This document shows positions 27,286-37,273 of a DNA stretch of 64,000 bases, one piece after another; position 1 is the stretch's first letter; every line of letters begins with the position of its first letter. This DNA is from Armatimonadota bacterium. Its GTDB lineage: Bacteria > Armatimonadota > UBA5829 > DTJY01. The notes under the pieces are model-generated. The model was not told where the DNA came from. It made no database searches and saw nothing but the letters and a program-made list of their open reading frames with translations. Position numbers and translations under genes: made by a program. The stretch covers positions 1 through 64,000 of the forward strand of contig JAIMAU010000011.1 of assembly GCA_023511795.1 (NCBI GenBank), given 5' to 3'.

Positions 27286-28916
27286 GTCGGGATCCTCTGG
27301 TTGGAGCGCAATTGCTTTTTGTGGTATGAAACTGCTTCTTCAATACGTCTTTCTCGAATAAGGAGATTTGCAAGATTGTAGTACGCTCCAATGTAGGAAG
27401 GATCATACTTAATTGCCTCTAAGAAATAGTCAATCGCTTTGTCAATTTTTCCCTCTTTTTCAGCAACCAAACCAAGGTTATTGTATGCCCTGGCTCCTGG
27501 TCTAAGTTCGACAGCGCGCATGAGGTATGCCTTCGCTTCGTTGATTCTGCCCTCCCTAATCAGAACGCCAGCGAGATTGACCATCGCAATAGAGTTGCCG
27601 TGTGTTACACCTACTGCACGTTTGAAAAGCGCAATGCTGTTCTGCCAATAACCAGTTTGAACCCAAGAACAGATTCCAAAGGCAATAAAAACAATGATGG
27701 CTGTGATTGGAAGAATAGAAAAACGAAAGAAACGAAAACAAGAAACTTGCTCTTTCTCTAATTCTCCTTTTTTGCCATCAATCCTAATGCACCCAGCCAG
27801 TTCGGGTAGTCTCCATGCAATCACAACAAAGAGCCCAATCATAGGTATATATGTGAACCGGTCTGCCATTGCATGGGCTCCGATTTGCACAAAACCAATC
27901 ACGGGTACCAACGTCCCCAGATACCAAGCCCATCCTACTCCCATATAGGGCCCCCGGCCTGTAAGTCTGAGCACAATAATGGAGAGAAAAATCAATAGGA
28001 AGATAGCGCCAATAACTTGCAAAATAGGAATTGTATCCCGAGGATGAGGATAAAGAACGCCCAAATTGGTAGGCCAAATCATTTGGCGTATATACGCAAT
28101 GTATGACACGGCGGCGTTTGCGAGTCTGATACCCAATGACATCTTATCCAGCGAACTTAACGCCCCACCTCTTTCCTGAGCAATATATGCGATGATGGAT
28201 GATAAGATGGAAAGGATGAACAAAGGCACTTTCTCAAAGATTAACCTTTTATTACTCAGTCGAGTACAAACCAAATTAGAGGAACAACGGGAGAACAATG
28301 TGCGACCTAAGGGCCAATAATCAAGCAGAAGGAGAACGAAGGGAACAGTAACTAGCATTGGCTTTGACATCAGCCCCAGCACAAAAAATATTATTACTGG
28401 AATATAAGTTTTAATCCTTGGGAATTGGACGTACCGCACATATGCCCACATAGTGAGCATCCAGAAGAAACTACTCAGCACATCTTTCCTTTCGGCAACC
28501 CACGCTACCGACTCCACTCTTAGGGGATGCAATGCAAACAAGCCAGCGACAAAAGCACTTCGTTCGGCAGAACCGGTCATTTGCTTGAGGACCCCGAAAA
28601 GTAGAAGAGTGTTCGCGATGTGGAGAAGAAGATTGGTTAGATGGTAACCTGCCGGCTTCAAGCCATAGAGCTCATGGTCAAGCATAAATGAAAGCCATGT
28701 CAATGGCTGCCAAGTAGCAGCATAGACAGCGGTAAAAGCCCATTTCAGACTTTCGGCATTGAGCCCACGCTGAACAAAGAAGTTTTGCGTGACATACAGA
28801 TTGCCATCATAGTCGGTGAATTCTGCTGTCAGGACTCTGCAGAAAGCCCCGAATATGGCAATTACCAACAGTGAACACAATATAAAGTTCAGCCGCTTGC
28901 CTGGAGAGCTCAACAT
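27264..28916 (-). CDS. N-terminal GT-C part of a frameshifted TMTC-like TPR protein (array member 6)
   Basis: 550 residues as read. The membrane half is intact: FTDYDGNLYVTQNFF in the first outer loop, ATWQPLTWLSFMLDHELYG, HPLRVESVAWVAERKDVLS, GLMSKPMLVTVPFVLLLLDY and MADRFTYIPMIGLF. Two to three TPR repeats follow, then the frame runs into nonsense after EEAVSYHKK. Adding one base in the A5 run of the mRNA (plus-strand T5 at 27316-27320) restores KAIALQPEDPDVHVSLALAL and joins the C-terminal part. The slip site reads C-AAA-AAG, so a programmed -1 shift is conceivable, but a homopolymer deletion or sequencing error is simpler. Note that its first loop has YDG rather than the DD of its paralogues. 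Confidence 0.78.
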   Translation of the reverse strand: MLSSPGKRLNFILCSLLVIAIFGAFCRVLTAEFTDYDGNLYVTQNFFVQRGLNAESLKWAFTAVYAATWQPLTWLSFMLDHELYGLKPAGYHLTNLLLHIANTLLLFGVLKQMTGSAERSAFVAGLFALHPLRVESVAWVAERKDVLSSFFWMLTMWAYVRYVQFPRIKTYIPVIIFFVLGLMSKPMLVTVPFVLLLLDYWPLGRTLFSRCSSNLVCTRLSNKRLIFEKVPLFILSILSSIIAYIAQERGGALSSLDKMSLGIRLANAAVSYIAYIRQMIWPTNLGVLYPHPRDTIPILQVIGAIFLLIFLSIIVLRLTGRGPYMGVGWAWYLGTLVPVIGFVQIGAHAMADRFTYIPMIGLFVVIAWRLPELAGCIRIDGKKGELEKEQVSCFRFFRFSILPITAIIVFIAFGICSWVQTGYWQNSIALFKRAVGVTHGNSIAMVNLAGVLIREGRINEAKAYLMRAVELRPGARAYNNLGLVAEKEGKIDKAIDYFLEAIKYDPSYIGAYYNLANLLIRERRIEEAVSYHKKQLRSNQRIPTCMSVSP

Positions 28917-29006
28917 AGTTCATGATGGAAACGAGCAATACAACGCCTAATAGTAGCCCGAAGTATAAGCTAATCTCATCCTTTCAATATTTGGAAAATA
29001 CCTATT

Positions 29007-31067
29007 TCATTTAATTTTGCGTCCTGACAACTTTTTAGAAAGCGCTTTAATGAAGTCAGGGTTTGGCTTGATTCCATATTTCTGGGCAAGCTCCACTTCC
29101 TTCAAGGCAGACGCATAATTGCCTTTTTCAAAAAGTACCACTGCAAGGTTATTGTGTGCCTCAGCGAGGTCGGGCTTTATGTAGATTGCCTTCCGATATG
29201 CGCTTTCCGCGTCATCCAATTTGCCTTTGCGCTTATACATTAGCCCCAAACAATAATAAACATTTGGGTCGCTCGGATTCGTTTTCGATAATTTCAGGAA
29301 ATGCGATATCGCTTCGTCAAGCTTCCCTTGGCGCGCTAGAACCAACGCAAGGTTGTACCTTGCCACGGCGAAATCCGGGTCTAGATGCAAAGCCATTGAA
29401 TAGCGCATGACGGCGGCATCAAGCATTCCTAAACGCTCAACCACGGCGCCCAAATTATTCTGCGCCTCAGCTGAGTTCGGATGGTCTGCAGCTATATCGC
29501 TGTATACATCCATAGCCTCAACGTACCTGCCTGCCTGCACCAGGGCTTCCCCCAATTTATCACGGGCGTACTCATAACTCGGATTCAGCTTTATTGCCTC
29601 CCTGAACTGAACTACCGCATCATTGTACCTACCCATTTCCATAAAGCTATATCCCATATTAGCTGGACCCTCGGCGGTAATTGGCGGAACCGGATACGGC
29701 ACAAGCAAAACAAGGGCAGATGGGATAACGCATAGAGCAGCCACGGTTAACACTTTCAAATTTCTTGAACAAAATGAATCTATAATGCGAACTACGCCAA
29801 AGCCAGCCAAAACCGCCAAAGCAGGCACCGCTGGCGCTCTATACCTGGAAGAGACAAAGAAAACCAGCAGACCAACAAACACACTAAGAGCATAAATTGC
29901 AAGCAATCCTGATTCCCTTATACCTTCTCGGCGTGATAAGACATAGCCGAGCACACCCAAACCAAAAATCGCCCAAAAAGGAATAAAAAGAGCTCGGAGC
30001 GCGGGCACGAACTTCCGCTCAAGGTAAAAATTATAATTACACGGCGCTTCCCTGTTGTGGACAGACCAAACGACTTTTTTCCCGAAGAGGCAGATATATG
30101 CTACCGGGTGCTCACGGATGAAACTCAATCCACGTCCAAGCCAGTAAGCAGAAGACTCGGATGCAGTCACCTCCCTCCCGAGCGCTTTTGTTGCCAGCGC
30201 CATTTCCTCTTTTTGCTGCTCCATAATAGAAGTTGTTAATCCGGACGGAATAGCACAAATTCCTATGGCCTCTGGGTTATTCCCATGCCAGAAAGTCATG
30301 CCGTAATTGGTTGAGATGGGTACAAATTCCCCACTTACCGCATAGTTTCGCGCTGTCACTGGCAACATAGCAAGTGAAATCCCTGCTAGCAACGGGATGA
30401 ATATTCTTGAAAAATTACGATACTTATTAAAGTAGAGCCAAACTAAAACAAATACGATAAAGATAGACATAACAGGCCGACATATCGCAGATAAGCCTAG
30501 CAAAATTCCAACGACAAGAAATTTAAAAGGCGAGGGCTGGTCACAAGCTAACAAAAGAAGGAACATTGACGACAAACTTAGAGTTATTCCGAGGGTCTCG
30601 CTTAGAAGCTTGGACTCCAAATACGCGACTGGTGCATAGAAAAGGAGTAACATCATTGACACAATGCCAACCCAATGGCCAAATAATCTTCTGCCGAGCA
30701 GGTAGACAAGCATGATATTGAAGACGCCCAAAATTGCCTGAAAAATATAGACCACTACCAGCTTGTGACCGGCGATTCCATAAATCATCGCAAGCAAATA
30801 GGGATACAACGGCGCAAGGTAAAATGGCAACTGCCCATAGCCTTTCCCTGCGGTGATTCTCTGCGCCCAGGAGTCATAATATGATGAGTCACCCACCAAC
30901 ACAGAGTAGTACGGAATGTGAGCCTTGTATTGAATAAGATAGATAATTCGAAAGGTCACTGCCACTACCAATACCAAAGTAATCACAAGCCACTCTTGGC
31001 GACTGAGCTTTCCTATGGCGGGCTTGGAATCCGGATGTAGAACTTTCTTTCGCTTTGTGGCAGGCAT
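29007..31067 (-). CDS. GT39/ArnT-like GT-C membrane protein with TPR repeats (array member 5)
   Basis: 686 residues from ATG 31067 (11 nt after GGAGGG; an in-frame TTG three codons earlier is too close to it). The N-terminal about 440 residues are a GT39/PMT-2-like polytopic domain: an acidic first loop with VGDSSYYDSWAQRITAGKGY, FYLAPLYPYLLAMIYG, a PVAYLESKLLSETLG helix and VGLLVFFVSSRYRAPAVPAL. The C-terminal 230 residues hold six or so TPR repeats and the shared cap ending FIKALSKKLSGRK. The first loop Asp followed by YYD is where GT-C enzymes place their catalytic acid. It is expected to move a sugar from a lipid carrier to an acceptor at the outer face of the inner membrane. The acceptor is unknown. 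Confidence 0.8.
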   Translation of the reverse strand: MPATKRKKVLHPDSKPAIGKLSRQEWLVITLVLVVAVTFRIIYLIQYKAHIPYYSVLVGDSSYYDSWAQRITAGKGYGQLPFYLAPLYPYLLAMIYGIAGHKLVVVYIFQAILGVFNIMLVYLLGRRLFGHWVGIVSMMLLLFYAPVAYLESKLLSETLGITLSLSSMFLLLLACDQPSPFKFLVVGILLGLSAICRPVMSIFIVFVLVWLYFNKYRNFSRIFIPLLAGISLAMLPVTARNYAVSGEFVPISTNYGMTFWHGNNPEAIGICAIPSGLTTSIMEQQKEEMALATKALGREVTASESSAYWLGRGLSFIREHPVAYICLFGKKVVWSVHNREAPCNYNFYLERKFVPALRALFIPFWAIFGLGVLGYVLSRREGIRESGLLAIYALSVFVGLLVFFVSSRYRAPAVPALAVLAGFGVVRIIDSFCSRNLKVLTVAALCVIPSALVLLVPYPVPPITAEGPANMGYSFMEMGRYNDAVVQFREAIKLNPSYEYARDKLGEALVQAGRYVEAMDVYSDIAADHPNSAEAQNNLGAVVERLGMLDAAVMRYSMALHLDPDFAVARYNLALVLARQGKLDEAISHFLKLSKTNPSDPNVYYCLGLMYKRKGKLDDAESAYRKAIYIKPDLAEAHNNLAVVLFEKGNYASALKEVELAQKYGIKPNPDFIKALSKKLSGRKIK

Positions 31068-31115
31068 TCGTGGCAAAACCCTCCACGAAGGTTGTTAACG
31101 TTAGTCAACTAGAGC

Positions 31116-31145
31116 AGTGTAATCGATAAACACCCATGGTGTCAA
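31116..31145 (-). promoter_or_regulatory. Internal promoter upstream of array member 5
   Basis: Minus-strand TTGACA (31145-31140), 18-nt spacer, TACACT (31121-31116). It lies in the 165-nt gap before the gene starting at 31067, the widest gap in the array, so the last four members may be transcribed separately. Confidence 0.5.
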
Positions 31146-31232
31146 ACGAGACTAACCTTGGCGTCTTCTATTTAACTTGCATGGGATCAAAAGATTTGCG
31201 GATAATATTTCTGAATATCTCTGGCGGTGCAA

Positions 31233-33251
31233 TTACTCACTCGCAGGCTTTGGCATTTTTTGTGATAGCGCCTGAATAAAATGTGAATTTGGCTCCATGC
31301 CATACCTTCTTGCAAGAATGACCTCACGCCATGCTTTGGCATAATCCCCAGTTCTAAAATAAGCCACAGCCAAATTGTTGTGTGCTTCGGCTAGGTCAGG
31401 TTTGAGCCTAATCACCTCGAGGTATTCGTAAATTGCATTCTTGGCCCTGCCAGCTTGATAAAGAACGTTGCCAAGCGACAAGCGAATTTTTGGGTCTTCC
31501 GGCTCCAAAGCAACAGCAGCCGAGTAATGTTCAATTGCCTCATCAAGCTTACCTTTCTGAGCTAGCGAATCGGCAAGCAGAACGTGCGCGATTGCAAAGT
31601 TAGGTGCAATCCTCACAGCCTCATAAAACTCCATGATAGCCTCGTCCTCATTGCCCTGCTGTTTAAGCGCCATTCCAAGGTTCTTATGTGCCATAACATC
31701 CCTGGGATTTACAGCAAGAACCTGTCTAAACTCCTCAATCGCCTCGTCAAGCTTCCCCTGCCTGGCAAGGGCAATCCCTAGGTTATTTCGCACATATGTA
31801 TAGTCAGGTTTCATATCCAGCGCCCGCTCAAATTGGGATATTGCCTCATCAAGCTTGCCTATGGCCAGGTAACTAACGCCAAGATTTCCTGGGCCTTCAG
31901 GCGTTACAGCAGGGATTGGGTAAGGAACAAAAGACAGCGCCAAGATTGGAATCACACAACCAGCCAGCCCCACTAACACACCAATGTCTCGCTCCCGAGT
32001 AGCTCTCAGCGCTTGGACAACCCCAAACCCGGCAAATATCGCCAGCGCCGGTACTGCTGGTGCTCTGTATCTAGAACTAACTGAAAAGATAACCAGGCTA
32101 AGGAATATGGAAACCACATAAAGAGCAACTAAGCTTGTCTCTCTAGGCATGCCTTTTAAAGGCCCTCGAAGGAAACCAAAGAGTGCTAAGCCGGCGAGCA
32201 AAGGGAACGGCAAAACTAAAAAACGCAGTATGGGTACAATTTCTTGCTCAAGGTAAAAGTTATAGCTACATCTTGATTCCCTATTGTGGAGAGACCAAAC
32301 CACCTTGCGCATTAGAAGCCATAAAAATTCCCCCGGGTGGTTGCGAATAAACTTAATACCTTGCCCAAACCAATATGTAGCAGATTCAGACTGTTTCACC
32401 GGATGGCCGAGAGCTTTAGCCGCAAGAGCCATTTCTTCTTCGCGCTGGGCACCTATCGAACCGCTGAATCCCGGAAGCGGCGCAGAAACGCCGTTTGCGT
32501 ACTCGTTATTTCCCTGAGCAAAGACGATGCCTCCATTTGACGAAATCAAGACAAAGTCATTACCAATAAAGTAGTTTCGCAGAGTGACCGGCAATATCGC
32601 TAATACAACTCCAAGCACCATTGGAAGAACACTTTTTGCTAAGGAACCCGTTTTCCGCTGTGATAGGAATACCCATCCAATAAATATGGCAGCAGTTATT
32701 AACGCATTCGCCCTGCACACCGCACTCAGACCGAGGAGGATTCCACAAACAAAGAATTTTGGCACGCTTTGCCGCTCGAGAACAATTAACAATAAAAGAA
32801 TGGACCCAAGATTCAACGCTACCGAGAGCGTCTCGGTCATAATCTTTGGTTCAAGATAGATTAGAGGTCCATAAAAGAGCATAAAGATAATCGCGAAAAT
32901 TCCCGAAGTATGTCCCAAAAGCTTTCGTGCAATCAAGTAGACCATGCACGTGTTAAGGACTCCCAGTATCATTTGAAAAACATAAACCAAAGCTAGGTTG
33001 TGGCCGAAAACCATGTATACCAACGCAAGCACATATGGGTAAAGCGGCGCCATGTAGAAAGGCATAGGACCAAATCCCTTTCCACTCGCCACCCTTTGCG
33101 CCCAGACATCATAATAGTAGGAGTCCACAATCACTTGGCTAAAATATGGCGCATTAGCTTTGTATTGGAGAAAGTAAACAACCCTGAGAAGGATTGCCAA
33201 GAAAAGAACAGCTCCAAGTGCGAGGTTCATCTTCCGGCGTTCAGTAGACAT
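31233..33251 (-). CDS. GT39/ArnT-like GT-C membrane protein with TPR repeats (array member 4)
   Basis: 672 residues from ATG 33251; an upstream in-frame start at 33293 is possible. It is clearly paralogous to its two B-type neighbours: VIVDSYYYDVWAQRVASGKG, FYMAPLYPYVLALVYM, GPLIYLEPKIMTETLSV and FSVSSRYRAPAVPALAIFAG. An interior loop with VWSLHNRESRCSYNFYLEQE is near-identical in all three B-type genes. Seven or so TPR repeats (about 455-655) include EAISQFERALDMKPDYTYVR and EAIEEFRQVLAVNPRDVMAH, followed by the shared cap FIQALSQKMPKP. Inferred role as for its paralogues: a lipid-linked-sugar-dependent transferase with a TPR docking domain. Confidence 0.8.
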   Translation of the reverse strand: MSTERRKMNLALGAVLFLAILLRVVYFLQYKANAPYFSQVIVDSYYYDVWAQRVASGKGFGPMPFYMAPLYPYVLALVYMVFGHNLALVYVFQMILGVLNTCMVYLIARKLLGHTSGIFAIIFMLFYGPLIYLEPKIMTETLSVALNLGSILLLLIVLERQSVPKFFVCGILLGLSAVCRANALITAAIFIGWVFLSQRKTGSLAKSVLPMVLGVVLAILPVTLRNYFIGNDFVLISSNGGIVFAQGNNEYANGVSAPLPGFSGSIGAQREEEMALAAKALGHPVKQSESATYWFGQGIKFIRNHPGEFLWLLMRKVVWSLHNRESRCSYNFYLEQEIVPILRFLVLPFPLLAGLALFGFLRGPLKGMPRETSLVALYVVSIFLSLVIFSVSSRYRAPAVPALAIFAGFGVVQALRATRERDIGVLVGLAGCVIPILALSFVPYPIPAVTPEGPGNLGVSYLAIGKLDEAISQFERALDMKPDYTYVRNNLGIALARQGKLDEAIEEFRQVLAVNPRDVMAHKNLGMALKQQGNEDEAIMEFYEAVRIAPNFAIAHVLLADSLAQKGKLDEAIEHYSAAVALEPEDPKIRLSLGNVLYQAGRAKNAIYEYLEVIRLKPDLAEAHNNLAVAYFRTGDYAKAWREVILARRYGMEPNSHFIQALSQKMPKPASE

Positions 33252-33356
33252 CTTTCTTATGTTCTTATTCACCATGCACTTTCTGGAAAGCACTTTTTGA
33301 AACCATGCTAGCGTGCGGTCAAAATTGCAAATCTGGCATTAACGCCAACTATGCTT

Positions 33357-35204
33357 TTACTCGGGCTCCTGCATCATGCTCGCGAGTGCCCGGATAAAAG
33401 AAGGATCACATGTTCCACCATTTTTATGACAAAGGCGGACTTCGCGCCAAGCACCAGAGTAATCACCTGTAACAAAGAGTGCAACTGCCAGGTTATTGTG
33501 TGCCTCAGCGTTGAATGGGTTAAGACGAAGTGATTTGGCAAAACTTGATACGGCTTCTGCAAATTTTTGCTGTCGAGCAAGCGCCATCCCAAGCCCGAAA
33601 TAGGCAGACCAATCGCTTGGATTGATAGTAATCGCTTTCTTATACTCTGCCTCAGCTTCTTGAAGTCTACCTTGCCGAAGAAATGCCTCCCCAAGATTCT
33701 TATGGGCAACCGCAAAACCAGGCTTCATTTTGAGAGCTTCTCTAAACTGCTGGATTGCCTTATCGGTTTGACCGTTTATCAGATAACTCACTCCAAGGTC
33801 CATGGGCGCCTCAGGTGTCACACGCGGAATTGGATAGCGCACGAGCGATGGGAGGAAAGCGCCAACCAAACAGCATAGTGCCACTGTGAACATCATTATG
33901 TTCCGTTCGCGCCCATAATTCACCATTTCTGCAAGCCCGTAGCCAGCGAAAATTCCTAGAAAAGGCACGGCAGGAAGGCGGTAACGCGACGTGACAAAGA
34001 AAGCTAAAAGCACAATAAACGTGGAAAGCACATACAACGAGACAAGCATAGCCTCTTTCTTGGCTTTTTCTGCAAGAGACCGCAAAAAACCAAAGACACC
34101 CAACCCAAAAATGAGCGCAAAAGGTACGGGCAACCACCGCAGAAATGGAACAAGCTGCTTCTCAAGATACAAATTATAGCTACATGGAGATTCTTGATTG
34201 TGGAGGGACCAGATGAACCTACGGCCAGTAAGCTTGGCAAACAAGAGCGGCTTTCCCCAAATAAATCCTAGCCCTTGTTTAAGCCAATATGCCGATGCTT
34301 CTGAAGGTTTAAGTTGCCGACCAAGCCTTCTACTCGCTATTGCTATTTCCTCAGCCTGCTGGTCCATTATCGAGCCAGTAAAGCCCGGCAGAACCACCAT
34401 GCACGCCCCATCTGCTTGCCTATTATTTCCTTGGGCGAATGTGACTCCTACATTCGTTGAGATGAGAGCAAAGTCTTTCCCTATGAACTGATTGCGCCCC
34501 GCAACAAAGAGTAACGGAACCATAAGCCCAACAAGTACCCAAAGGACAGCACTTTGCCCTTTCTCGACCCGCGACCACCAAAGCCAGCCAAGCACCAAAA
34601 TTGCCGTGAGAAGCGCGGTTGGCCTGCAGACTGCAGTTAATCCTAGAGCAAAGCCAACTACCAAGTACTTCCAAGCGGCAGGTTTATCCACCGCTTTTAG
34701 CAAAATTAATACAGATGCTAGGCTCAGGGTAATAGCTAAAGTCTCGCTCAGTATTTTGGCCTCAAAAAACATCAGGGGTGCATAAAGAGCAAGGATAATA
34801 ATGGCAAGCAAGCCCGAGATATGGCCGAATAGCCGACGTCCTACCAAATAAACAAGCGCCAAATTCAATACACCAAGTACTGCTTGGAAAGCGTAAACAA
34901 CGGCAAAATTTCGACCAACGCCCATATAGATTAACGCGAGAAAATACGGGTAAAGTGGCGCAAGATAGAAAGGCTTTGAGCCATACCCTATTCCTCTTGC
35001 TATCCTCTGCGCCCAATCATCATAATACTGTGAGTCCACTACCAAGCCTGAGTAATATGGAACGTTAGCCTTGTACTGAACAAGATAGGCAACTCGGAGC
35101 AGTGCACACAGTAGAAGCACGATACATAAAGCTATAACTTGCCTGTTAGTAACAGCTACGGTACTTGAAACGACCTCTTTCTTCTTGCGCTTCTTACTCG
35201 GCAT
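33357..35204 (-). CDS. GT39/ArnT-like GT-C membrane protein with TPR repeats (array member 3)
   Basis: 615 residues from ATG 35204, giving a very basic N-terminus (PSKKRKKKEV) before helix 1; a GTG at 35237 is an alternative. Marks of the B-type: VVDSQYYDDWAQRIARGIGY, FYLAPLYPYFLALIYMG, PLMFFEAKILSETLAI and FFVTSRYRLPAVPFLGIFAG. It has only four TPR repeats (KAIQQFREALKMKPGFAVAH, EAEAEYKKAITINPSDWSAY), fewer than the other two B-type proteins. Its C-terminal cap is divergent (FIRALASMMQEPE). It starts about 40 nt after the TMTC-like gene upstream. Function is inferred from family only. Confidence 0.8.
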   Translation of the reverse strand: MPSKKRKKKEVVSSTVAVTNRQVIALCIVLLLCALLRVAYLVQYKANVPYYSGLVVDSQYYDDWAQRIARGIGYGSKPFYLAPLYPYFLALIYMGVGRNFAVVYAFQAVLGVLNLALVYLVGRRLFGHISGLLAIIILALYAPLMFFEAKILSETLAITLSLASVLILLKAVDKPAAWKYLVVGFALGLTAVCRPTALLTAILVLGWLWWSRVEKGQSAVLWVLVGLMVPLLFVAGRNQFIGKDFALISTNVGVTFAQGNNRQADGACMVVLPGFTGSIMDQQAEEIAIASRRLGRQLKPSEASAYWLKQGLGFIWGKPLLFAKLTGRRFIWSLHNQESPCSYNLYLEKQLVPFLRWLPVPFALIFGLGVFGFLRSLAEKAKKEAMLVSLYVLSTFIVLLAFFVTSRYRLPAVPFLGIFAGYGLAEMVNYGRERNIMMFTVALCCLVGAFLPSLVRYPIPRVTPEAPMDLGVSYLINGQTDKAIQQFREALKMKPGFAVAHKNLGEAFLRQGRLQEAEAEYKKAITINPSDWSAYFGLGMALARQQKFAEAVSSFAKSLRLNPFNAEAHNNLAVALFVTGDYSGAWREVRLCHKNGGTCDPSFIRALASMMQEPE

Positions 35205-35243
35205 AGTAACCCTCATGCCATATTCAGAAAATAACACTTTAAC

Positions 35244-37262
35244 TTAATTAGGCGCGATTGATATCTCATGATGAGGTTTAAATTTTCTATATTTGCTGTT
35301 AATTATCCTTACAAGCTCTGGATTTGGGGCATAACCATATTTACGGCAGAGTTCAATTTCATGCAAGGCCTCAGCATGCTTCCCATGCACAGCTAGAATT
35401 ACTGCAAGGCCATAGTGTGCCTCCGCCATTTGCGGCTGAATGGAAATTGCACGATGCAAATGCTTTTCCGCACTGCGGAAGTCACGCTTCTGAATAAACA
35501 ATAAGCCTAGGTTGCACAAGACATCCGCGTCCAATGGGTTGAGGCGCAAAGCCTCTTTATAGTGGGCAACGGCGTCATTAAAACGACCAATTTCGGAGAG
35601 GAGGAGCGCCAAATTGTAGTGAGCCTCCGCATAGTTTGGATTCGCAGCGATTGCTTTTTGATATTCTTCAATTGCCTCGTTGATTTTCCCTTTGCTAGCA
35701 AGAATAGAAGCAAGGTTGTTGTGTGCTTCGGCAAAGTCAGGCTTTATCTGAACAGCGGCAATGTAATGTTCGACCGCCTCCCCAATACTGCCAACCTCCT
35801 TCAGCGCACGCCCAAGATTTAAATGTGCAAACGGATACAGAGGTTCGATTTCTAGCGCTCTTGAGTACCAAATAATCGCATCATCAATCTGATTCAAGCG
35901 TTCATACGCGAGCCCCAGGTTGTTGCATGCCAATGCATTGTTGGATGTAACCGCAATTGCACGCTTGAATAATTTGATATTATCATGCCAGTAACCAACT
36001 TGTATCCAGGCGCACAAGGCAAAAGCTATTATGCAGGCGCAGGCAGTGAATATAAGAATAGGCGACCTCTTATTTTCGCTTTCATTGCTTGCCTCATCCA
36101 ACCATGCTCTACATATCAAATCCGGAAGCCCCCAAGCAATCATTATGAAAAGACCAATCAGCGGCACATATGTGAATCTATCTGCCATGGAAAACATGCC
36201 AACTTGCACGAAGCCAATCACTGGTACCAGGGTGCCAAGATACCAGAGCCACCCAACGCCCATGTAAGGCATTTTTTTAGAAGACCGCAAGGCAAACACA
36301 GAGACTAACAACAGAATAACACCTGCTGCAATAGCCTGCCAAATTGGAAGGTTATGGCCAGGGTGTGGGTAGAATGCAGAAAGATTTCGTGGCCAGATCA
36401 TCTTCCATATGTAACCTGCATAGGAAATAATGGCGTTCCCAAAACGGATGCCAAATGTAAATCCGCCACTCAGTGCATTGTTCGATTCCTGCATCACATA
36501 CGCTAAAACCGAAAATACCGCTGAAAGGATAAATAAAGGTATCTTTTCAATCACTAGTCGCGAAACTGGTGTTTTCTTGTCCTCTGAAGAACTAGTCGGT
36601 TGCGGGAACCGGACAAAGGCAGTGCGCTGGAGTGGCCACCAGTCAAGAAGCAGGAGGAGAAATGGAAGCGTAACAAGCATTGGCTTGGACATCAAACCAA
36701 GGACGAAAAATACAATTACGGATAAGTAAGTCCTAACACGCGGCAAATGAACATATCGCAAATATGCCAAGAGTGTAAGCATCCAGAATAAAGTGCTCAG
36801 AAGATCTTTTCTCTCAGCCACCCATGCTACCGATTCTACATGAAGTGGGTGAATGGCGAACAATCCCGCGACAAAGGCACTACGCCAGACTGATTTCGTA
36901 GCTTTTGACAGGAAGCTAAATAGCAACAAGGTATTGAATATATGTAGCAATAGGTTTGTAAGGTGAAAACCCCTCGGCGACGAGCCTTGAAGCTTGACAT
37001 CCACCATATAAGAAAGCCAAACGATGGGATGCCAAAATCCAGCATAGTTTGTTGTTAGTGCCCATTTAATGTCATCAAGAGTCGGTGGATGCTGGAGACG
37101 AGGATTCTCCACGATATAAGCTTGGTCATCAAAAACAAAGCCGTGGCCCTGCACTTGCCAAAAGGTAGCGATTGTCAAAATAACAAGAAGCAAGCCAAGT
37201 ATTATATTGACACGCCAAAATTTAGGACTTTCTTTATTTTCGACTTGTGGTTCTCGAAACAT
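35244..37262 (-). CDS. TMTC/DUF1736-like GT-C membrane protein with TPR repeats (array member 2)
   Basis: 672 residues from ATG 37262, which has AAGG 9 nt upstream; a TTG at 37277 that overlaps the previous stop is an alternative without SD. Family marks: HGFVFDDQAYIVENPRLQ, GFWHPIVWLSYMVDVKLQG, HPLHVESVAWVAERKDLLS, GLMSKPMLVTLPFLLLLLDW and MADRFTYVPLIGLFIMIAWG. About seven TPR repeats occupy residues 440-650 (DAIIWYSRALEIEPLYPFAH, EAIEEYQKAIAANPNYAEAH). The C-terminal cap is partly changed (LVRIINSKYRKFKP). Its start overlaps or abuts the stop of array member 1, so the two are co-translated. Confidence 0.8.
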   Translation of the reverse strand: MFREPQVENKESPKFWRVNIILGLLLVILTIATFWQVQGHGFVFDDQAYIVENPRLQHPPTLDDIKWALTTNYAGFWHPIVWLSYMVDVKLQGSSPRGFHLTNLLLHIFNTLLLFSFLSKATKSVWRSAFVAGLFAIHPLHVESVAWVAERKDLLSTLFWMLTLLAYLRYVHLPRVRTYLSVIVFFVLGLMSKPMLVTLPFLLLLLDWWPLQRTAFVRFPQPTSSSEDKKTPVSRLVIEKIPLFILSAVFSVLAYVMQESNNALSGGFTFGIRFGNAIISYAGYIWKMIWPRNLSAFYPHPGHNLPIWQAIAAGVILLLVSVFALRSSKKMPYMGVGWLWYLGTLVPVIGFVQVGMFSMADRFTYVPLIGLFIMIAWGLPDLICRAWLDEASNESENKRSPILIFTACACIIAFALCAWIQVGYWHDNIKLFKRAIAVTSNNALACNNLGLAYERLNQIDDAIIWYSRALEIEPLYPFAHLNLGRALKEVGSIGEAVEHYIAAVQIKPDFAEAHNNLASILASKGKINEAIEEYQKAIAANPNYAEAHYNLALLLSEIGRFNDAVAHYKEALRLNPLDADVLCNLGLLFIQKRDFRSAEKHLHRAISIQPQMAEAHYGLAVILAVHGKHAEALHEIELCRKYGYAPNPELVRIINSKYRKFKPHHEISIAPN

Positions 37263-37273
37263 GCAAAACGCCT

